From: Chryseobacterium sp. HSC-36S06 | GTDB taxonomy: Bacteria > Bacteroidota > Bacteroidia > Flavobacteriales > Weeksellaceae | DNA length: 64,000 nucleotides | NCBI RefSeq assembly: GCF_024171485.1 | Contig: NZ_JALJZX010000001.1 | Span: 868,001-932,000 of the forward strand | Direction of reading: 5' to 3' | In this document: in pieces, positions 44,943 to 54,523 of the stretch | Position numbering within the stretch: the stretch's first letter is position 1 | Layout: every line of letters begins with the position of its first letter | The notes under the pieces: model-generated | What the model was told of the DNA's origin: nothing | Seen by the model: only the letters and a program-made list of their open reading frames with translations | Database searches by the model: none | Position numbers and translations under genes: made by a program

Positions 44943-45941
44943 TTAATCTGTCTGAAACTGAAAAGTGCTGTAGAAGTTGGAGGCTTCTGCAATCACTTCA
45001 TCCATTTCCTCCAAAGTGAAAACCTCAAGGAATTTTCTTCGGAAATCTTTAAAATGAGGGATTCCGCGGAAGTAATTGCTGTAATGCTGGCGCATTTCAA
45101 TTAAGCCTAAACGTTCGCCTTTCCATTCCATACTCCATTCTGCATGTTGCCGAACCGCCTGAAGTCTTTGAGCAATAGTAGGTTCGGGCAATTTTTCACC
45201 GGTTTCAAAAAAATGTTTAATTTCATTGAAAATCCACGGATAACCAATTGCACCGCGACCGATCATAATGCCGTCGCAGTCGTATTTTTGTCTGTATTCA
45301 AGTGCTTTTTCGGGAGAATCGACATCACCGTTTCCGAAAATGGGAATTTCGATATTCGGATTGTTTTTTACCTTCGAAATATAATCCCAGTCGGCTTCTC
45401 CTTTATACATCTGGGCGCGTGTTCTGGCGTGGATGGTAAGAGCTTTAATACCGACATCCTGAAGGCGTTCTGCTACTTCCATAATGTTGATCGTATCGGT
45501 GTCCCACCCCAAACGTGTTTTCACGGTTACCGGCAGATGAGTGGAGTTGACCACCGCTTTTGTGAGACGAATCATGAGGTCAATATCTTTCAGAACTCCT
45601 GCACCGGCACCTTTACAAACCACTTTTTTTACGGGACATCCGAAATTGATATCCACCAAATCAGGATTTACCGCCTCAACGATTTTAGCGGAAAGTGCCA
45701 TCGCTTCTTCATCTCCGCCGAAAATCTGTATTCCTACCGGTTTTTCGTAATCGAAGATATCAAGTTTCTTTTTGCTTTTCATCGCATCACGAATCAAGCC
45801 TTCTGAAGAAATAAATTCCGAATACATGAGGTCTGCACCGTGCATTTTACATAGCCGGCGAAAAGGCGGATCCGAAACATCTTCCATAGGCGCGAGCAGA
45901 AGAGGAAAGTCCGGAAGTTCAATATTCCCGATTTTTATCAT
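44943..45941 (-). CDS. dusB: tRNA-dihydrouridine synthase
   Basis: The 332-residue FMN TIM-barrel enzyme has PLLLAPMEDVSDPPFR, DINFGCPVKKVVCKGAGAGVL (catalytic Cys), PVTVKTRLGWD and GIMIGRGAIGYPWIF. It reduces uridines in tRNA. Its ATG lies only 4 bases after a -7 box, suggesting a leaderless mRNA. Confidence 0.94.
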   Translation of the reverse strand: MIKIGNIELPDFPLLLAPMEDVSDPPFRRLCKMHGADLMYSEFISSEGLIRDAMKSKKKLDIFDYEKPVGIQIFGGDEEAMALSAKIVEAVNPDLVDINFGCPVKKVVCKGAGAGVLKDIDLMIRLTKAVVNSTHLPVTVKTRLGWDTDTINIMEVAERLQDVGIKALTIHARTRAQMYKGEADWDYISKVKNNPNIEIPIFGNGDVDSPEKALEYRQKYDCDGIMIGRGAIGYPWIFNEIKHFFETGEKLPEPTIAQRLQAVRQHAEWSMEWKGERLGLIEMRQHYSNYFRGIPHFKDFRRKFLEVFTLEEMDEVIAEASNFYSTFQFQTD

Positions 45942-45945
45942 GGTG

Positions 45946-45953
45946 CAAAGATA
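45946..45953 (-). promoter_or_regulatory. -7 box (TATCTTTG) of dusB
   Basis: Read on the minus strand this is TATCTTTG, with the dusB ATG starting 4 bases downstream. A canonical -33 TTG is not evident. Confidence 0.6.
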
Positions 45954-45993
45954 ATTTTTTTGGACGGAAGACAGAAACGTTAAAAAAGCAGAT

Positions 45994-46020
45994 AAAAAAA
46001 ACAGACTTTACACAGTCTGT
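45994..46020 (-). terminator. Rho-independent terminator of the thioredoxin operon
   Basis: ACAGACT (46001-46007) pairs with AGTCTGT (46014-46020); on the minus strand the stem is followed by a T7 run. Confidence 0.75.
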
Positions 46021-46042
46021 TTGTTTTTAATGTAAAATCATT

Positions 46043-46246
46043 TTAATCAAAATCATGATGGGTGTCGTCCTTTGAATTTTTGTGAACGAACCACATCCCG
46101 ATGGTGAGGCCTACAACGCCTGCAACAGCAGTCATGAGCGCACGCTCGAGTCTATCTGGCATATCATTTCCTACATAATTCATCAAAAACAAAATTGCAA
46201 AGGTGATTACGGCAACAATTAAGAATTTTTTACTTTTAATATTCAT
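46043..46246 (-). CDS. Small two-helix membrane protein
   Basis: The 67-residue protein has two hydrophobic segments (KFLIVAVITFAILFLMNYVG and ALMTAVAGVVGLTIGMWFV) joined by NDMPDRLER, then a charged His/Asp-rich tail (KDDTHHDFD). It overlaps the upstream gene by one base and is last in a three-gene operon. No family recognised. Confidence 0.65.
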   Translation of the reverse strand: MNIKSKKFLIVAVITFAILFLMNYVGNDMPDRLERALMTAVAGVVGLTIGMWFVHKNSKDDTHHDFD

Positions 46247-46872
46247 TACTTTAATTTATAAGATATCATTATGCCGCCCTTATAGGGTATCCATTCACCG
46301 CTTTGATTATAAGTACGGTCCGGATCAGTGTCATACCGCACACCTAAATATTTGTGGAATCCCTTGTAATAACTCTGGGCGATACCGCCTCCAAGGAAAA
46401 TATCCATATTCAGGTTTTCGTTCAGTTTAAACTGATAGCCTATAACAGCGCCCAAAAAGAATGAGAATCCATCCTGATAAAGATCTTCCATGGAATATAT
46501 CGGGGACTCGGGAGAAAATTGGGAGGGAATATCTTTCCAGTAATTCCACTTCTGTATTTTATAGCGGGCAAAGGAGAGATTAGCACCTACATACCAATGT
46601 TTAAAGGCTTCAGTAAAATAATAACGCGTGTCCGCCCCAACCATATAGACTTGCGCATATTTCCCTGCAAATGATTTCCATGGGGAAATGAATACTTCGC
46701 CCTGAAGAGTCATTTTTTTACTCAACTGATACTCGAGTCCCGCATTTAAAACGCCAACCGGAAGAAATACCGCATTGGCTTTTACGTAAAGTTTTTTGGA
46801 GGTGGAATCTTGTTGCTGAGCTTGGGTGAATGATAGAATAGAAAAGGCAAATGCCAAAAATAGCTTTTTCAA
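46246..46872 (-). CDS. DUF3575 outer-membrane beta-barrel protein
   Basis: The 208-residue protein has a signal peptide (MKKLFLAFAFSILSFTQAQ) and DUF3575-like strands including YVKANAVFLPVGVLNAGLEY and GADTRYYF, ending with GGIMISYKLK. It is probably an outer-membrane barrel of unknown role. It lies 9 bases after the thioredoxin gene. Confidence 0.82.
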   Translation of the reverse strand: MKKLFLAFAFSILSFTQAQQQDSTSKKLYVKANAVFLPVGVLNAGLEYQLSKKMTLQGEVFISPWKSFAGKYAQVYMVGADTRYYFTEAFKHWYVGANLSFARYKIQKWNYWKDIPSQFSPESPIYSMEDLYQDGFSFFLGAVIGYQFKLNENLNMDIFLGGGIAQSYYKGFHKYLGVRYDTDPDRTYNQSGEWIPYKGGIMISYKLK

Positions 46873-46881
46873 AATCGTATA

Positions 46882-48054
46882 TTATTTTAAATTTTCTAAC
46901 AGTTGCTTTGCCATCGCAGCATCTTTGCCCTGGCTTTCTGCAAGGGTTTTTGAAAGTTCAGCATACATCTTCGCATTTTCCTTTTTTCCGGTTTTCGAAT
47001 ATATTTTTGCTAGTATATAAGTGTTTTCCGGGTTTTCCGCTCTCATTACCGATTTTTCCGCCCATTCTTCAGCTTTTTTTAATGAGCCGGTATTCGAAAC
47101 ATGCTCACTGAATATCCAGGCAGCTTTCAGCAGTTCTTCTGGTTCAAACTGATCGGAATTGTTATAGTATTTCAGCGCAGCTTTTTCATATCCTGTGAAA
47201 TTTCCATAAGTGGGATAAAGAATCACTTTCATTCTGTTCAGGGCAATTTCAGCTTCATCTTTTCCGATGAGCGGAATCGCATTCTTATAAAAATATTCAT
47301 CATTAATGGTACCGGTCTTTTGGTCAAGAGAATTTTCAAGAACCTTAGCTATTTTAATATTGGTATCAAACTGATTATAAATATCTTCGGACATCAGCGA
47401 AACAATTTCCTTTTTTTTGGAAGTAAAAGTCTGATAATTGGCATCACTTGGTGATTTGATAAAGTACAGCAAGAGACCAACTTCATCCTTCGTAAGCATT
47501 TGATCATTCTTTACCTTAAAATATCTTTCAGAAGCCTTTTTAGCAAGTTCGTAATCGCTGTCTGAATACAGCCTCATCATATTAATCAAAAATTCAGGGT
47601 CAGCTTCTCCTTTTTCAAAGAGTTCTTTGTTTGATGCGGTGCGGAATTTAGGGTTATTCGCTTCTTTCGCCACCGACAGAAAAGCTTCTTCACCCATATA
47701 ACCGTAACTGTTCATTACCACTTCACCGTCGCCATTCAGAAACAGGAACGATGGATAGGAACGGATTCCGTATTTCGCCGCAATTTCCCGGCCTTCACCT
47801 TTCTCCATATCAAAACGTGCATTAATGAAGTTGCTGTTAAAATATTCGCGCACCGCTGGTAACGGGAAAATGTTTTTCTCCATCAGTTTGCATGGGCCGC
47901 ACCAAACCGCAAAAGCATCCATAAACACAAGCTTTTTTTCTTTTTTTGCTTTTGCCAGAATTTCCTTGAACGTGCCTTTTTCAAAATTGATGCTTTCCTG
48001 CGAAAACACCGATAGAGAAATAAAAAATATAAATAAAGAAAATGTTTTTTTCAT
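46882..48054 (-). CDS. Secreted thioredoxin-fold protein
   Basis: The 390-residue protein has a signal peptide (MKKTFSLFIFFISLSVFSQ), a thioredoxin domain with the active-site WCGPCK (about residues 51-56) and cis-Pro region YPSFLFLNGDGE, then a C-terminal helical, TPR-like half. It is probably a periplasmic thiol reductase or disulfide-handling protein. It heads the operon with the DUF3575 and small membrane genes. Typical Bacteroidota thioredoxin-plus-helical-repeat architecture. Confidence 0.82.
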   Translation of the reverse strand: MKKTFSLFIFFISLSVFSQESINFEKGTFKEILAKAKKEKKLVFMDAFAVWCGPCKLMEKNIFPLPAVREYFNSNFINARFDMEKGEGREIAAKYGIRSYPSFLFLNGDGEVVMNSYGYMGEEAFLSVAKEANNPKFRTASNKELFEKGEADPEFLINMMRLYSDSDYELAKKASERYFKVKNDQMLTKDEVGLLLYFIKSPSDANYQTFTSKKKEIVSLMSEDIYNQFDTNIKIAKVLENSLDQKTGTINDEYFYKNAIPLIGKDEAEIALNRMKVILYPTYGNFTGYEKAALKYYNNSDQFEPEELLKAAWIFSEHVSNTGSLKKAEEWAEKSVMRAENPENTYILAKIYSKTGKKENAKMYAELSKTLAESQGKDAAMAKQLLENLK

Positions 48055-48128
48055 GAAGTTAAAAAATGTGATGCGAATATAAATATAATATATAACGGTA
48101 GAAAATTTTTATAAATCTTCTGGATTTG

Positions 48129-48162
48129 AAAACCCCTTCAGCTAAATTGCAGAAGGGGTTTG
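48129..48162 (-). terminator. Rho-independent terminator for glnS
   Basis: AAACCCCTTC pairs with GAAGGGGTTT just past the glnS stop. On the minus strand a short T-run follows. Confidence 0.75.
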
Positions 48163-48165
48163 AGA

Positions 48166-49839
48166 TTATTCGGGTTTATAACCGTCTTTGAGTGTTACAG
48201 TTCTGTTGAATACCAGTTTGCCGGCAGTAGAATCTTTATCTTTCGTGAAATAACCGATTCGCTGGAACTGGTAGTGCTGCCCGATTTCTGCATTTGCCAG
48301 ACTTGGTTCTGCAAATCCCATCACGGTTTTCAAGCTTTCCGGATTGATGAATTCCATGAAATCAGTCTCTTTCTCCGCATCGGGTTGTGGAGTAGTGAAG
48401 AGTCTGTCGTAAATTCTCACTTCTACAGGCAGAGCATGCTTTGCTGAAACCCAATGCAAAGTTCCTTTTACTTTTCTCAGACTTTCCTCAGTGCCGCTTC
48501 CGGATTTACTTTTCGGGTCATAAGTCGCAAAAATGGTTGTGATCTCTCCGTTTTCGTCTTTTTCAACGCGTTCTGCTTTGATGATGTAAGCGGATTTCAG
48601 GCGAACTTCACCTCCAAGTTTCAGACGGAAAAATTTATTTCCGGCTTCTTCTTTGAAATCTTCCCGCTCAATATAAAGTTCTCTTGAAAACGGAATTTCT
48701 CTAGTTCCGGCATTCTCATCTTCAGGATTGTTTTCTGTTTCCAGCCATTCCTCAGAATCAGCAGGATAGTTTTCAATCACCAGTTTTACAGGATCTACCA
48801 CCGCCATAACACGTGTAGATATTTTATTCAGATCTTCGCGAACGAAAAATTCAAGCAGCTGAATATCAATTAAATTTTCTCTTTTGGCAACACCCACTCT
48901 TTCAATGAAATTTTTGATGGCTTTCGGAGTGAAACCTAATCTGCGCATACCGGAAATAGTAGGCATTCTTGGGTCATCCCAACCGGTTACGGTTTTTTCA
49001 GCGACCAAACGCTGCAATTTTCTTTTCGAAGTAATCATATAAGAAACATTCATTCTTGCGAATTCACGCTGTTTGTTTCTTACTGAGTTTTCATCATAAA
49101 CCTGATCCAGATACCAGTCGTAAAGTGGACGGTGATTTTCGAACTCGAGTGAACATAGGGAGTGAGAAATCTGCTCGATATAATCTGATTCGCCGTGCGC
49201 CCAATCGTACATCGGATAAATCTTCCACTTATCTCCGGTTCTGTGGTGCGGTCTTTTCAGGATTCTGTACATCACAGGATCACGCATGTTCATGTTCGGT
49301 GAAGTCATATCGATTTTTGCACGAAGCGACATGGCTCCTTCTTCATATTCCCCGTTTTTCATCTTTTCGAAAAGTTCCAGACTTTCCTCAGTCGGCCGGT
49401 TTCGGAAAGGAGAATCGATTCCGTCTTCAAAAGGGTTTTTTCTTTGGGCCGTAATTTCTTCTGAAGACTGCTCATCAACATAAGCTTTACCGTCTTTAAT
49501 CATCTGAACTGCCCAGTCATAAAGCGTGTCGAAATAATCGGAAGCATAAAGTTCCTGGTCATATTTGAACCCCAGCCAGTCGATATCTGCTTTAATGGAA
49601 TCTACAAATTCCTGTTCTTCTTTCTCAGGGTTGGTATCATCAAAACGCAGGTTTACCGGTGCTCCATATTTTTCACCCAAACCAAAGTTGATGCAGATGG
49701 CTTTTGTATGACCAATGTGCAGGTAGCCGTTCGGTTCCGGCGGGAAACGGAAGCGTAGTTTATCCTTTGGAAACCCGTTCGCTAAATCGTCTTCTATAAT
49801 TTGCTCAATAAAATTGAGTGATTTTTTTTCTTCTTCCAT
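48166..49839 (-). CDS. glnS: Glutaminyl-tRNA synthetase
   Basis: The 557-residue class I synthetase carries RFPPEPNGYLHIGHTKAICI (HIGH motif), the KMSKS-like MITSKRKL and a C-terminal anticodon-binding beta-barrel region ending LVFNRTVTLKDGY. The GlnRS identity rather than GluRS is shown by its length, GYLHIGHTKAI and the two C-terminal barrels. A -7 box lies 20 bases upstream of the ATG. Confidence 0.95.
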   Translation of the reverse strand: MEEEKKSLNFIEQIIEDDLANGFPKDKLRFRFPPEPNGYLHIGHTKAICINFGLGEKYGAPVNLRFDDTNPEKEEQEFVDSIKADIDWLGFKYDQELYASDYFDTLYDWAVQMIKDGKAYVDEQSSEEITAQRKNPFEDGIDSPFRNRPTEESLELFEKMKNGEYEEGAMSLRAKIDMTSPNMNMRDPVMYRILKRPHHRTGDKWKIYPMYDWAHGESDYIEQISHSLCSLEFENHRPLYDWYLDQVYDENSVRNKQREFARMNVSYMITSKRKLQRLVAEKTVTGWDDPRMPTISGMRRLGFTPKAIKNFIERVGVAKRENLIDIQLLEFFVREDLNKISTRVMAVVDPVKLVIENYPADSEEWLETENNPEDENAGTREIPFSRELYIEREDFKEEAGNKFFRLKLGGEVRLKSAYIIKAERVEKDENGEITTIFATYDPKSKSGSGTEESLRKVKGTLHWVSAKHALPVEVRIYDRLFTTPQPDAEKETDFMEFINPESLKTVMGFAEPSLANAEIGQHYQFQRIGYFTKDKDSTAGKLVFNRTVTLKDGYKPE

Positions 49840-49859
49840 TGTCGATTCTTTGTAAAAGG

Positions 49860-49867
49860 CAAATTTA
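49860..49867 (-). promoter_or_regulatory. -7 box (TAAATTTG) of glnS
   Basis: On the minus strand TAAATTTG lies 20 bases before the glnS ATG. No clear -33 TTG at the usual spacing. Confidence 0.5.
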
Positions 49868-50020
49868 CGGATTATTGATAAAAGGAAGCTACTTTTTCCT
49901 AAAGCTATTTATGTGGATTGAAACGAAGGTTTGATTTTTGATGCTATGCAGAAAATAACTTCGTGTATGAGAATCAATCTGATTTGTTCTCAACTTTATC
50001 CAACCTAAAAAACACAAACC

Positions 50021-50734
50021 ATGAAAACCTTATTTTTTGCCCTGCTGGTTTCGGGCTCCCTGTTTGCGCAGGAAACCAATTCCGAAAAGTTGAATATTGT
50101 GAAAACCAATGTTACCGCCTATGCTTTCAGGAATGTTAATTTGACTTACGAACGCATTCTAAGTAAGAAATTTTCAATCGCAGCAGGCTACGGAACGGTG
50201 AGTAAAGGGAAAATTCCGTTCAGCAGCAGTATTCTGAAAGATACCGAATTTACCGATACCCAGGTGGGACTTACTCATTTTACGATAGAACCCCGTATTT
50301 ATTTCGGACAGGGCTACGGCAGAGGATTTTATCTCGCTCCGTATTACCGGCACACGACTGTTAATGCAGATAATGTCACATTAAATGTGGATTTTGCAAC
50401 CGATTCAGTGCCAATGAAAATTGCAGGTAAAGCCACGGGCGACAGCGGGGGTTTAATGTTGGGTGTACAGTGGTTCCTGGGAAAAACCGACAGCTGGATT
50501 CTTGATTTTTGGATAATAGGAGCGCATTACGGTAAAGGAAAAGGTGACTTCCGCGGAAATTCTGGGCGACCGCTTACTGCGGAAGAGCAGGCGCAGGTAA
50601 GAAAGGAAATCGAGGATATCGATATTCCATTCGTAGAATATACGGTCACTACTGATACAAACGGCGCGACCATTAATGTTGACGGTCCCTGGGCCGGGCT
50701 GCGATCAGGTCTTTCTTTCGGTTACCGGTTTTAG
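50021..50734 (+). CDS. Outer-membrane beta-barrel protein (DUF3575-like)
   Basis: The 237-residue protein starts with a signal peptide (MKTLFFALLVSGSLFAQ) and has amphipathic strands such as NLTYERILSKKFSIAAGYG and PRIYFGQGYGRGFYLAPYY, ending LSFGYRF with terminal Phe, a barrel hallmark. A hydrophilic insert (LTAEEQAQVRKEIEDIDIP) suggests an external loop. No partner gene is nearby. Confidence 0.78.
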   Translation: MKTLFFALLVSGSLFAQETNSEKLNIVKTNVTAYAFRNVNLTYERILSKKFSIAAGYGTVSKGKIPFSSSILKDTEFTDTQVGLTHFTIEPRIYFGQGYGRGFYLAPYYRHTTVNADNVTLNVDFATDSVPMKIAGKATGDSGGLMLGVQWFLGKTDSWILDFWIIGAHYGKGKGDFRGNSGRPLTAEEQAQVRKEIEDIDIPFVEYTVTTDTNGATINVDGPWAGLRSGLSFGYRF

Positions 50735-50884
50735 GAGGTTAAAGGGGTTTTCAAACCGCGTTAGATATTTTAATGATAGCAAAGTTAAAAATAAATTTAA
50801 AAAAAAAGAGTATCAATGAGCGTTTTGGTACGATAATGGATGCTGGAAAAAACATCATTCATTAACACTTAATTTTTTATTTCT

Positions 50885-50962
50885 ATGAAAACTTTTAAAA
50901 GAAAATTTGCACTCATTGTGCGGAATTTGAAGAGAAACATTTTTATAGAAAACGTAATTTAA
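50885..50962 (+). other. Possible 25-codon basic peptide before an isolated terminator
   Basis: An ATG frame (MKTFKRKFALIVRNLKRNI...) lies in the 266-base gap between the barrel gene and menC and is followed 20 bases later by a strong terminator. No good promoter is seen. It may be a small protein, part of a small RNA, or 3' untranslated sequence. Confidence 0.25.
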
Positions 50963-50982
50963 TCTGTGGGGGATTAGATTTC

Positions 50983-51013
50983 AAAAGTCTGAAAGCAATT
51001 TCAGACTTTTTTT
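50983..51013. terminator. Strong terminator with GCAA tetraloop
   Basis: AAAAGTCTGAAA and TTTCAGACTTTT form a perfect 12-bp stem closed by GCAA, then T3. It lies 249 bases beyond the barrel gene and its right arm touches the menC stop, so it can serve both strands. Confidence 0.85.
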
Positions 51014-52008
51014 ATGGAAAGTTGGTCACCCAAAAGTTCCAGCCGCGTTTCAAAATTATTCGTAAACAGTCCGCCGGTTCCCAAACCCTGAGGGATTTTG
51101 GGGTTCTTGGAAAAGGTATATTGAGCAATTGCGTTGAGCCCAATGTTGCTTTCAAGCGCAGAAGTGATCCACCAGCCTATTCGCATATTTTCCGCCAGAG
51201 AAATCCATTCGTCACTTCCGGAAAAACCTCCGATTAATGACGGTTTTAGGATGATATACTGCGGAAGGATTTCTTCCAGAAGTCTCTTTTTTTCTGAATA
51301 ATCTATAACTCCAATTAATTCTTCATCCAGTGCAATGGGAGTAGGGGTGCTTGAACAGAGTTTATGCATTTCTTCCCAATTTCCTGCCTTTATTGGCTGC
51401 TCAATTGAATGAATTTCCAACTCATGCAGTTCTACTAAAACTGTTTTTGCTTCTTCAAGACTGAAACCGCCATTTGCATCCACCCTGAGTTCAAGCTGAC
51501 TGGCAGGAAATGTATCCCGAAGTTTTTTCAGGATCTGTTTTTCAGAATTCCAGTCGGTACCGATTTTCAGTTTTAAACAGTCGAATCCCAGATTTAATTT
51601 TTCCCGAATCTGTTCCTCCATAAATCCGGAATCACCCATCCAGATTAAGCCGTTGATTTTGATGGATGACTTTCCTTCGGTGAAATCACTCGGGAAATAG
51701 AGATCACTGCCGTGTTTTAAATTCAGTATTGCCTGTTCGTACCCGAACCAAATAGATGGAAAATGGATCAGTTCTTCTCTAAGGATTTCGTGATCTGCAT
51801 CGATGTTTTCGCAAAGCCAGTGCAATTTTTCCTCATATTCAGGCACGTCATCATAACTCAGTCCCCTGAAAATTCCGCATTCACCTGTTCCGGTCTGCCC
51901 GTTTTTGGTAATTTTCAGGAAAAAAGTTTCTTTCGTATTTAAAACACCGCGGGAAGTTCCGCCCGGCCTTTTAAAGTTGAGAATGTATTTGGAGTATGTT
52001 GCCTTCAA
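51001..52008 (-). CDS. menC: o-Succinylbenzoate synthase-like enolase superfamily enzyme
   Basis: The 335-residue enolase-superfamily protein has the catalytic Lys pair in CLKLKIGTDW, metal ligands in RVDANGGFS, SIEQPI and ALDEELIG, and the second Lys in IILKPSLIGG. These fit OSBS of menaquinone synthesis, which Flavobacteriia require for respiration. Dipeptide epimerase is the main alternative within the fold, but RPGGTSRGVL and the GIFRGLSYDDV segment are OSBS-like. Other men genes are not in the window. Confidence 0.85.
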   Translation of the reverse strand: MKATYSKYILNFKRPGGTSRGVLNTKETFFLKITKNGQTGTGECGIFRGLSYDDVPEYEEKLHWLCENIDADHEILREELIHFPSIWFGYEQAILNLKHGSDLYFPSDFTEGKSSIKINGLIWMGDSGFMEEQIREKLNLGFDCLKLKIGTDWNSEKQILKKLRDTFPASQLELRVDANGGFSLEEAKTVLVELHELEIHSIEQPIKAGNWEEMHKLCSSTPTPIALDEELIGVIDYSEKKRLLEEILPQYIILKPSLIGGFSGSDEWISLAENMRIGWWITSALESNIGLNAIAQYTFSKNPKIPQGLGTGGLFTNNFETRLELLGDQLSIKKV

Positions 52009-52034
52009 GACGGGTTTAGTAATATATTCTAAAA

Positions 52035-53048
52035 TTATTCTGCCGAAGCTCTCATGAACTCTTCCGCTTTTTCCACCATTTTGTAGCTTCCGCAGAAAAA
52101 CGGTACGCGCTGGTGCAGCTCGGTAGGTTCAATTTCCAGAATTCGCTGGAAGCCGTTGGTGCATTTTCCGCCTGCCTGCTCCGCCAATAGCGCCATAGGA
52201 TTGCATTCGTAAAGGAGCCTTAGCTTTCCGTTCGGAGAATGTGCGGTTGATGGATAAATGTATATTCCGCCTTTAATCATGTTTCGGTGAAAGTCCGATA
52301 CCAGACTTCCGATGTAGCGGGAAGTGTAAGGTCTGTCTTCCTCCTCGCGCTGGCAGTATTTGATATAATTTTTCACGCCCTGAGGGAATTTAATATAGTT
52401 TCCTTCGTTAATTGAGTAGATTTTTCCTGTTTCAGGGAATTTCATACAAGGGTGAGAAAGGTAATATGTTCCTAAACTCGGATCGAGAGTGAATCCGTTG
52501 ACGCCATTTCCGGTCGTGTATACGATCATGGTCGATGAACCGTAAACCACATATCCCGCTGCAGCCTGATTGACGCCTTTCTGTAAAAAATCTTCTAAAC
52601 TCACTGGCGTACCAGGTTCTGTAACCCTTCTGTAAATCGAAAAAATGGTTCCTACGGAAACATTCACGTCGATATTTGAGGATCCGTCTAAAGGGTCAAT
52701 CAAAACAACATATTTACTCAGGTGAGCGTTTGAACTCGCTTTTATTTCAATAAAATCATCGCTTTCTTCGGAGGCAATTCCGCAAACAACTTCCCGTTGG
52801 GAAAGGGCTTCAATAAAGATTTCATTGGCCAGAACATCCAATTTCTGCTGTTCTTCACCCTGGATGTTTTCGTTACCTGCTTTGCCGATGATATTGGCAA
52901 TTCCGGCCTTGTTTACTTCGCGGTTTACTACTTTTGATGCTAAGCGTATTGCACTTAAAAGCCGGGATAGCTCCCCGGTGGAGTACAGAAAGTCTTCCTG
53001 TTTGTCAATGATGAATTCGCCGAGGGTTTGAAAATTTTTTTCTGACAT
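52035..53048 (-). CDS. fbp: Fructose-1,6-bisphosphatase, class I
   Basis: From ATG 53048 ([19 protein letters not shown]) the protein is 337 residues. It has [23 protein letters not shown] (metal site) and [20 protein letters not shown]. It catalyses the gluconeogenic step. An in-frame ATG 16 codons upstream (53096) is less likely, since FBPases begin near this residue. Confidence 0.94.
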   Translation of the reverse strand: MSEKNFQTLGEFIIDKQEDFLYSTGELSRLLSAIRLASKVVNREVNKAGIANIIGKAGNENIQGEEQQKLDVLANEIFIEALSQREVVCGIASEESDDFIEIKASSNAHLSKYVVLIDPLDGSSNIDVNVSVGTIFSIYRRVTEPGTPVSLEDFLQKGVNQAAAGYVVYGSSTMIVYTTGNGVNGFTLDPSLGTYYLSHPCMKFPETGKIYSINEGNYIKFPQGVKNYIKYCQREEEDRPYTSRYIGSLVSDFHRNMIKGGIYIYPSTAHSPNGKLRLLYECNPMALLAEQAGGKCTNGFQRILEIEPTELHQRVPFFCGSYKMVEKAEEFMRASAE

Positions 53049-53202
53049 TTTTACTTTATTGATATTTACAAATTTCGTAAAATTCTTTGAATTCACCGCT
53101 TTTAAATGTGATTTATATATGGGTATTCTGTAATCTTATTTTTAAAGTTGGGAAGGGATTTAAGCTGCAGCAACCCCGTTTTTTTATGTCGCTCTAAATT
53201 AA

Positions 53203-53210
53203 TAATTTTG
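53203..53210 (+). promoter_or_regulatory. -7 box (TAATTTTG) upstream of lysC
   Basis: TAATTTTG lies 68 bases before the lysC ATG. No good -33 TTG at 19 nt. Confidence 0.4.
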
Positions 53211-53278
53211 TCGGCGGATATTTTCTGTTGGAAAATATTTACGTTACGGATCTAATATATTGATAAATAAATATTTAA

Positions 53279-54517
53279 ATGAAAGTTTTCAAGTTTGGAG
53301 GCGCATCGGTTAAAGATGCCGAGGGAGTGAAAAATGTTGCACTTGTTTTGGAATCTCAGGGTTTCGAAAAATGTCTGCTTGTAGTGTCAGCCATGGGCAA
53401 AACAACAAATGCACTTGAAAAGGTGGTTGAAAACTATTTTGCAAAGGAAAATTATCATGCAGAAATAGAAAAAGTAAAGCAGAATCATTTGGAAATCTCT
53501 AATGGGCTTTTCCATGAAAATCACCCTGTTTTTGCTGAAATTTCTTTGTTTTTTGATGATATTGAGTCTTTTTTAAGAAGAAATAAATCGCCCAACTATA
53601 ATTTTGTTTATGATCAGGTGGTAAGTTGCGGTGAGATGATCTCTTCCAAAATCCTTAGCGAGTATCTGAATGACATTAAATTCAAAAATACCTGGCTGGA
53701 CTCCCGGGATTACCTAAAAACCGATAGCAATTACCGCGAAGGGAATATCGACTGGGAAGAAACGCAGAAAAATATTTCAGCTCTGGATCACGGAGTTTCG
53801 TATGTAACCCAAGGTTTCATAGGTTCTGAAAGCAATAATTTCACGGTGACACTGGGTAGGGAAGGTTCCGATTATTCTGCGGCCGTTTTTGCATATTGCA
53901 TGAATGCGGAAGCGATGACCATCTGGAAAGACGTTCCCGGAGTGATGACAGGCGATCCCCGAAAATTCGATAATGTGTCGCTTCTTTCGAATATCTCTTA
54001 CGAAGAGGCAATTGAAATGGCGTATTACGGGGCATCAGTCATTCACCCTAAAACCCTGCAGCCGCTTCAGCAGAAGAATATTCCGTTTTATGTAAAATCC
54101 TTTTTAGAACCTCAAAAACCTGGAACTAAAGTAGGGAATACCGATAAGAACCGTTTCGAAGAATCTTATATTCTTAAAGAAAACCAGCATTTAATGCGCA
54201 TCGCCACGCGCGATTTTTCGTTTATTGCCGAGGAACATCTAAGTCAGATTTTCGCGTTTCTTGCAAAATTTAAGATAAAGATTTCTCTTATGCAGAATTC
54301 AGCAATTTCGCTTGCGCTTTGTCTGGAGGATAAATACAACAATATTGATGAACTGAATAAAGAGTTGCATATAATCTTCGACACCGAAATGGTGAAAAAT
54401 GTTTCGCTTTTTACCGTAAGAAATGCTAATTTAGAAGACCTGAATAAATTCTACGAGAATAAGAATATTCTTTTGGAACAGATTTCTAAAAAAACGATAC
54501 AAGTTGTAACTAACTAA
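53279..54517 (+). CDS. lysC: Aspartate kinase
   Basis: The 412-residue monofunctional kinase carries VFKFGGASVKDA, FIGSESNNFTVTLGREGSDYSAA and a C-terminal ACT-type regulatory region (IKISLMQNSAISLALCLE). It makes aspartyl phosphate for lysine, threonine and methionine. It lies 6 bases before the acyltransferase gene, probably one transcript. Confidence 0.92.
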   Translation: MKVFKFGGASVKDAEGVKNVALVLESQGFEKCLLVVSAMGKTTNALEKVVENYFAKENYHAEIEKVKQNHLEISNGLFHENHPVFAEISLFFDDIESFLRRNKSPNYNFVYDQVVSCGEMISSKILSEYLNDIKFKNTWLDSRDYLKTDSNYREGNIDWEETQKNISALDHGVSYVTQGFIGSESNNFTVTLGREGSDYSAAVFAYCMNAEAMTIWKDVPGVMTGDPRKFDNVSLLSNISYEEAIEMAYYGASVIHPKTLQPLQQKNIPFYVKSFLEPQKPGTKVGNTDKNRFEESYILKENQHLMRIATRDFSFIAEEHLSQIFAFLAKFKIKISLMQNSAISLALCLEDKYNNIDELNKELHIIFDTEMVKNVSLFTVRNANLEDLNKFYENKNILLEQISKKTIQVVTN

Positions 54518-54523
54518 TAACCA

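Noticed and set aside
45144-45806. 220-codon + strand frame opposite dusB
   Set aside because: It is antisense to a conserved enzyme with complete motifs; no promoter or family.
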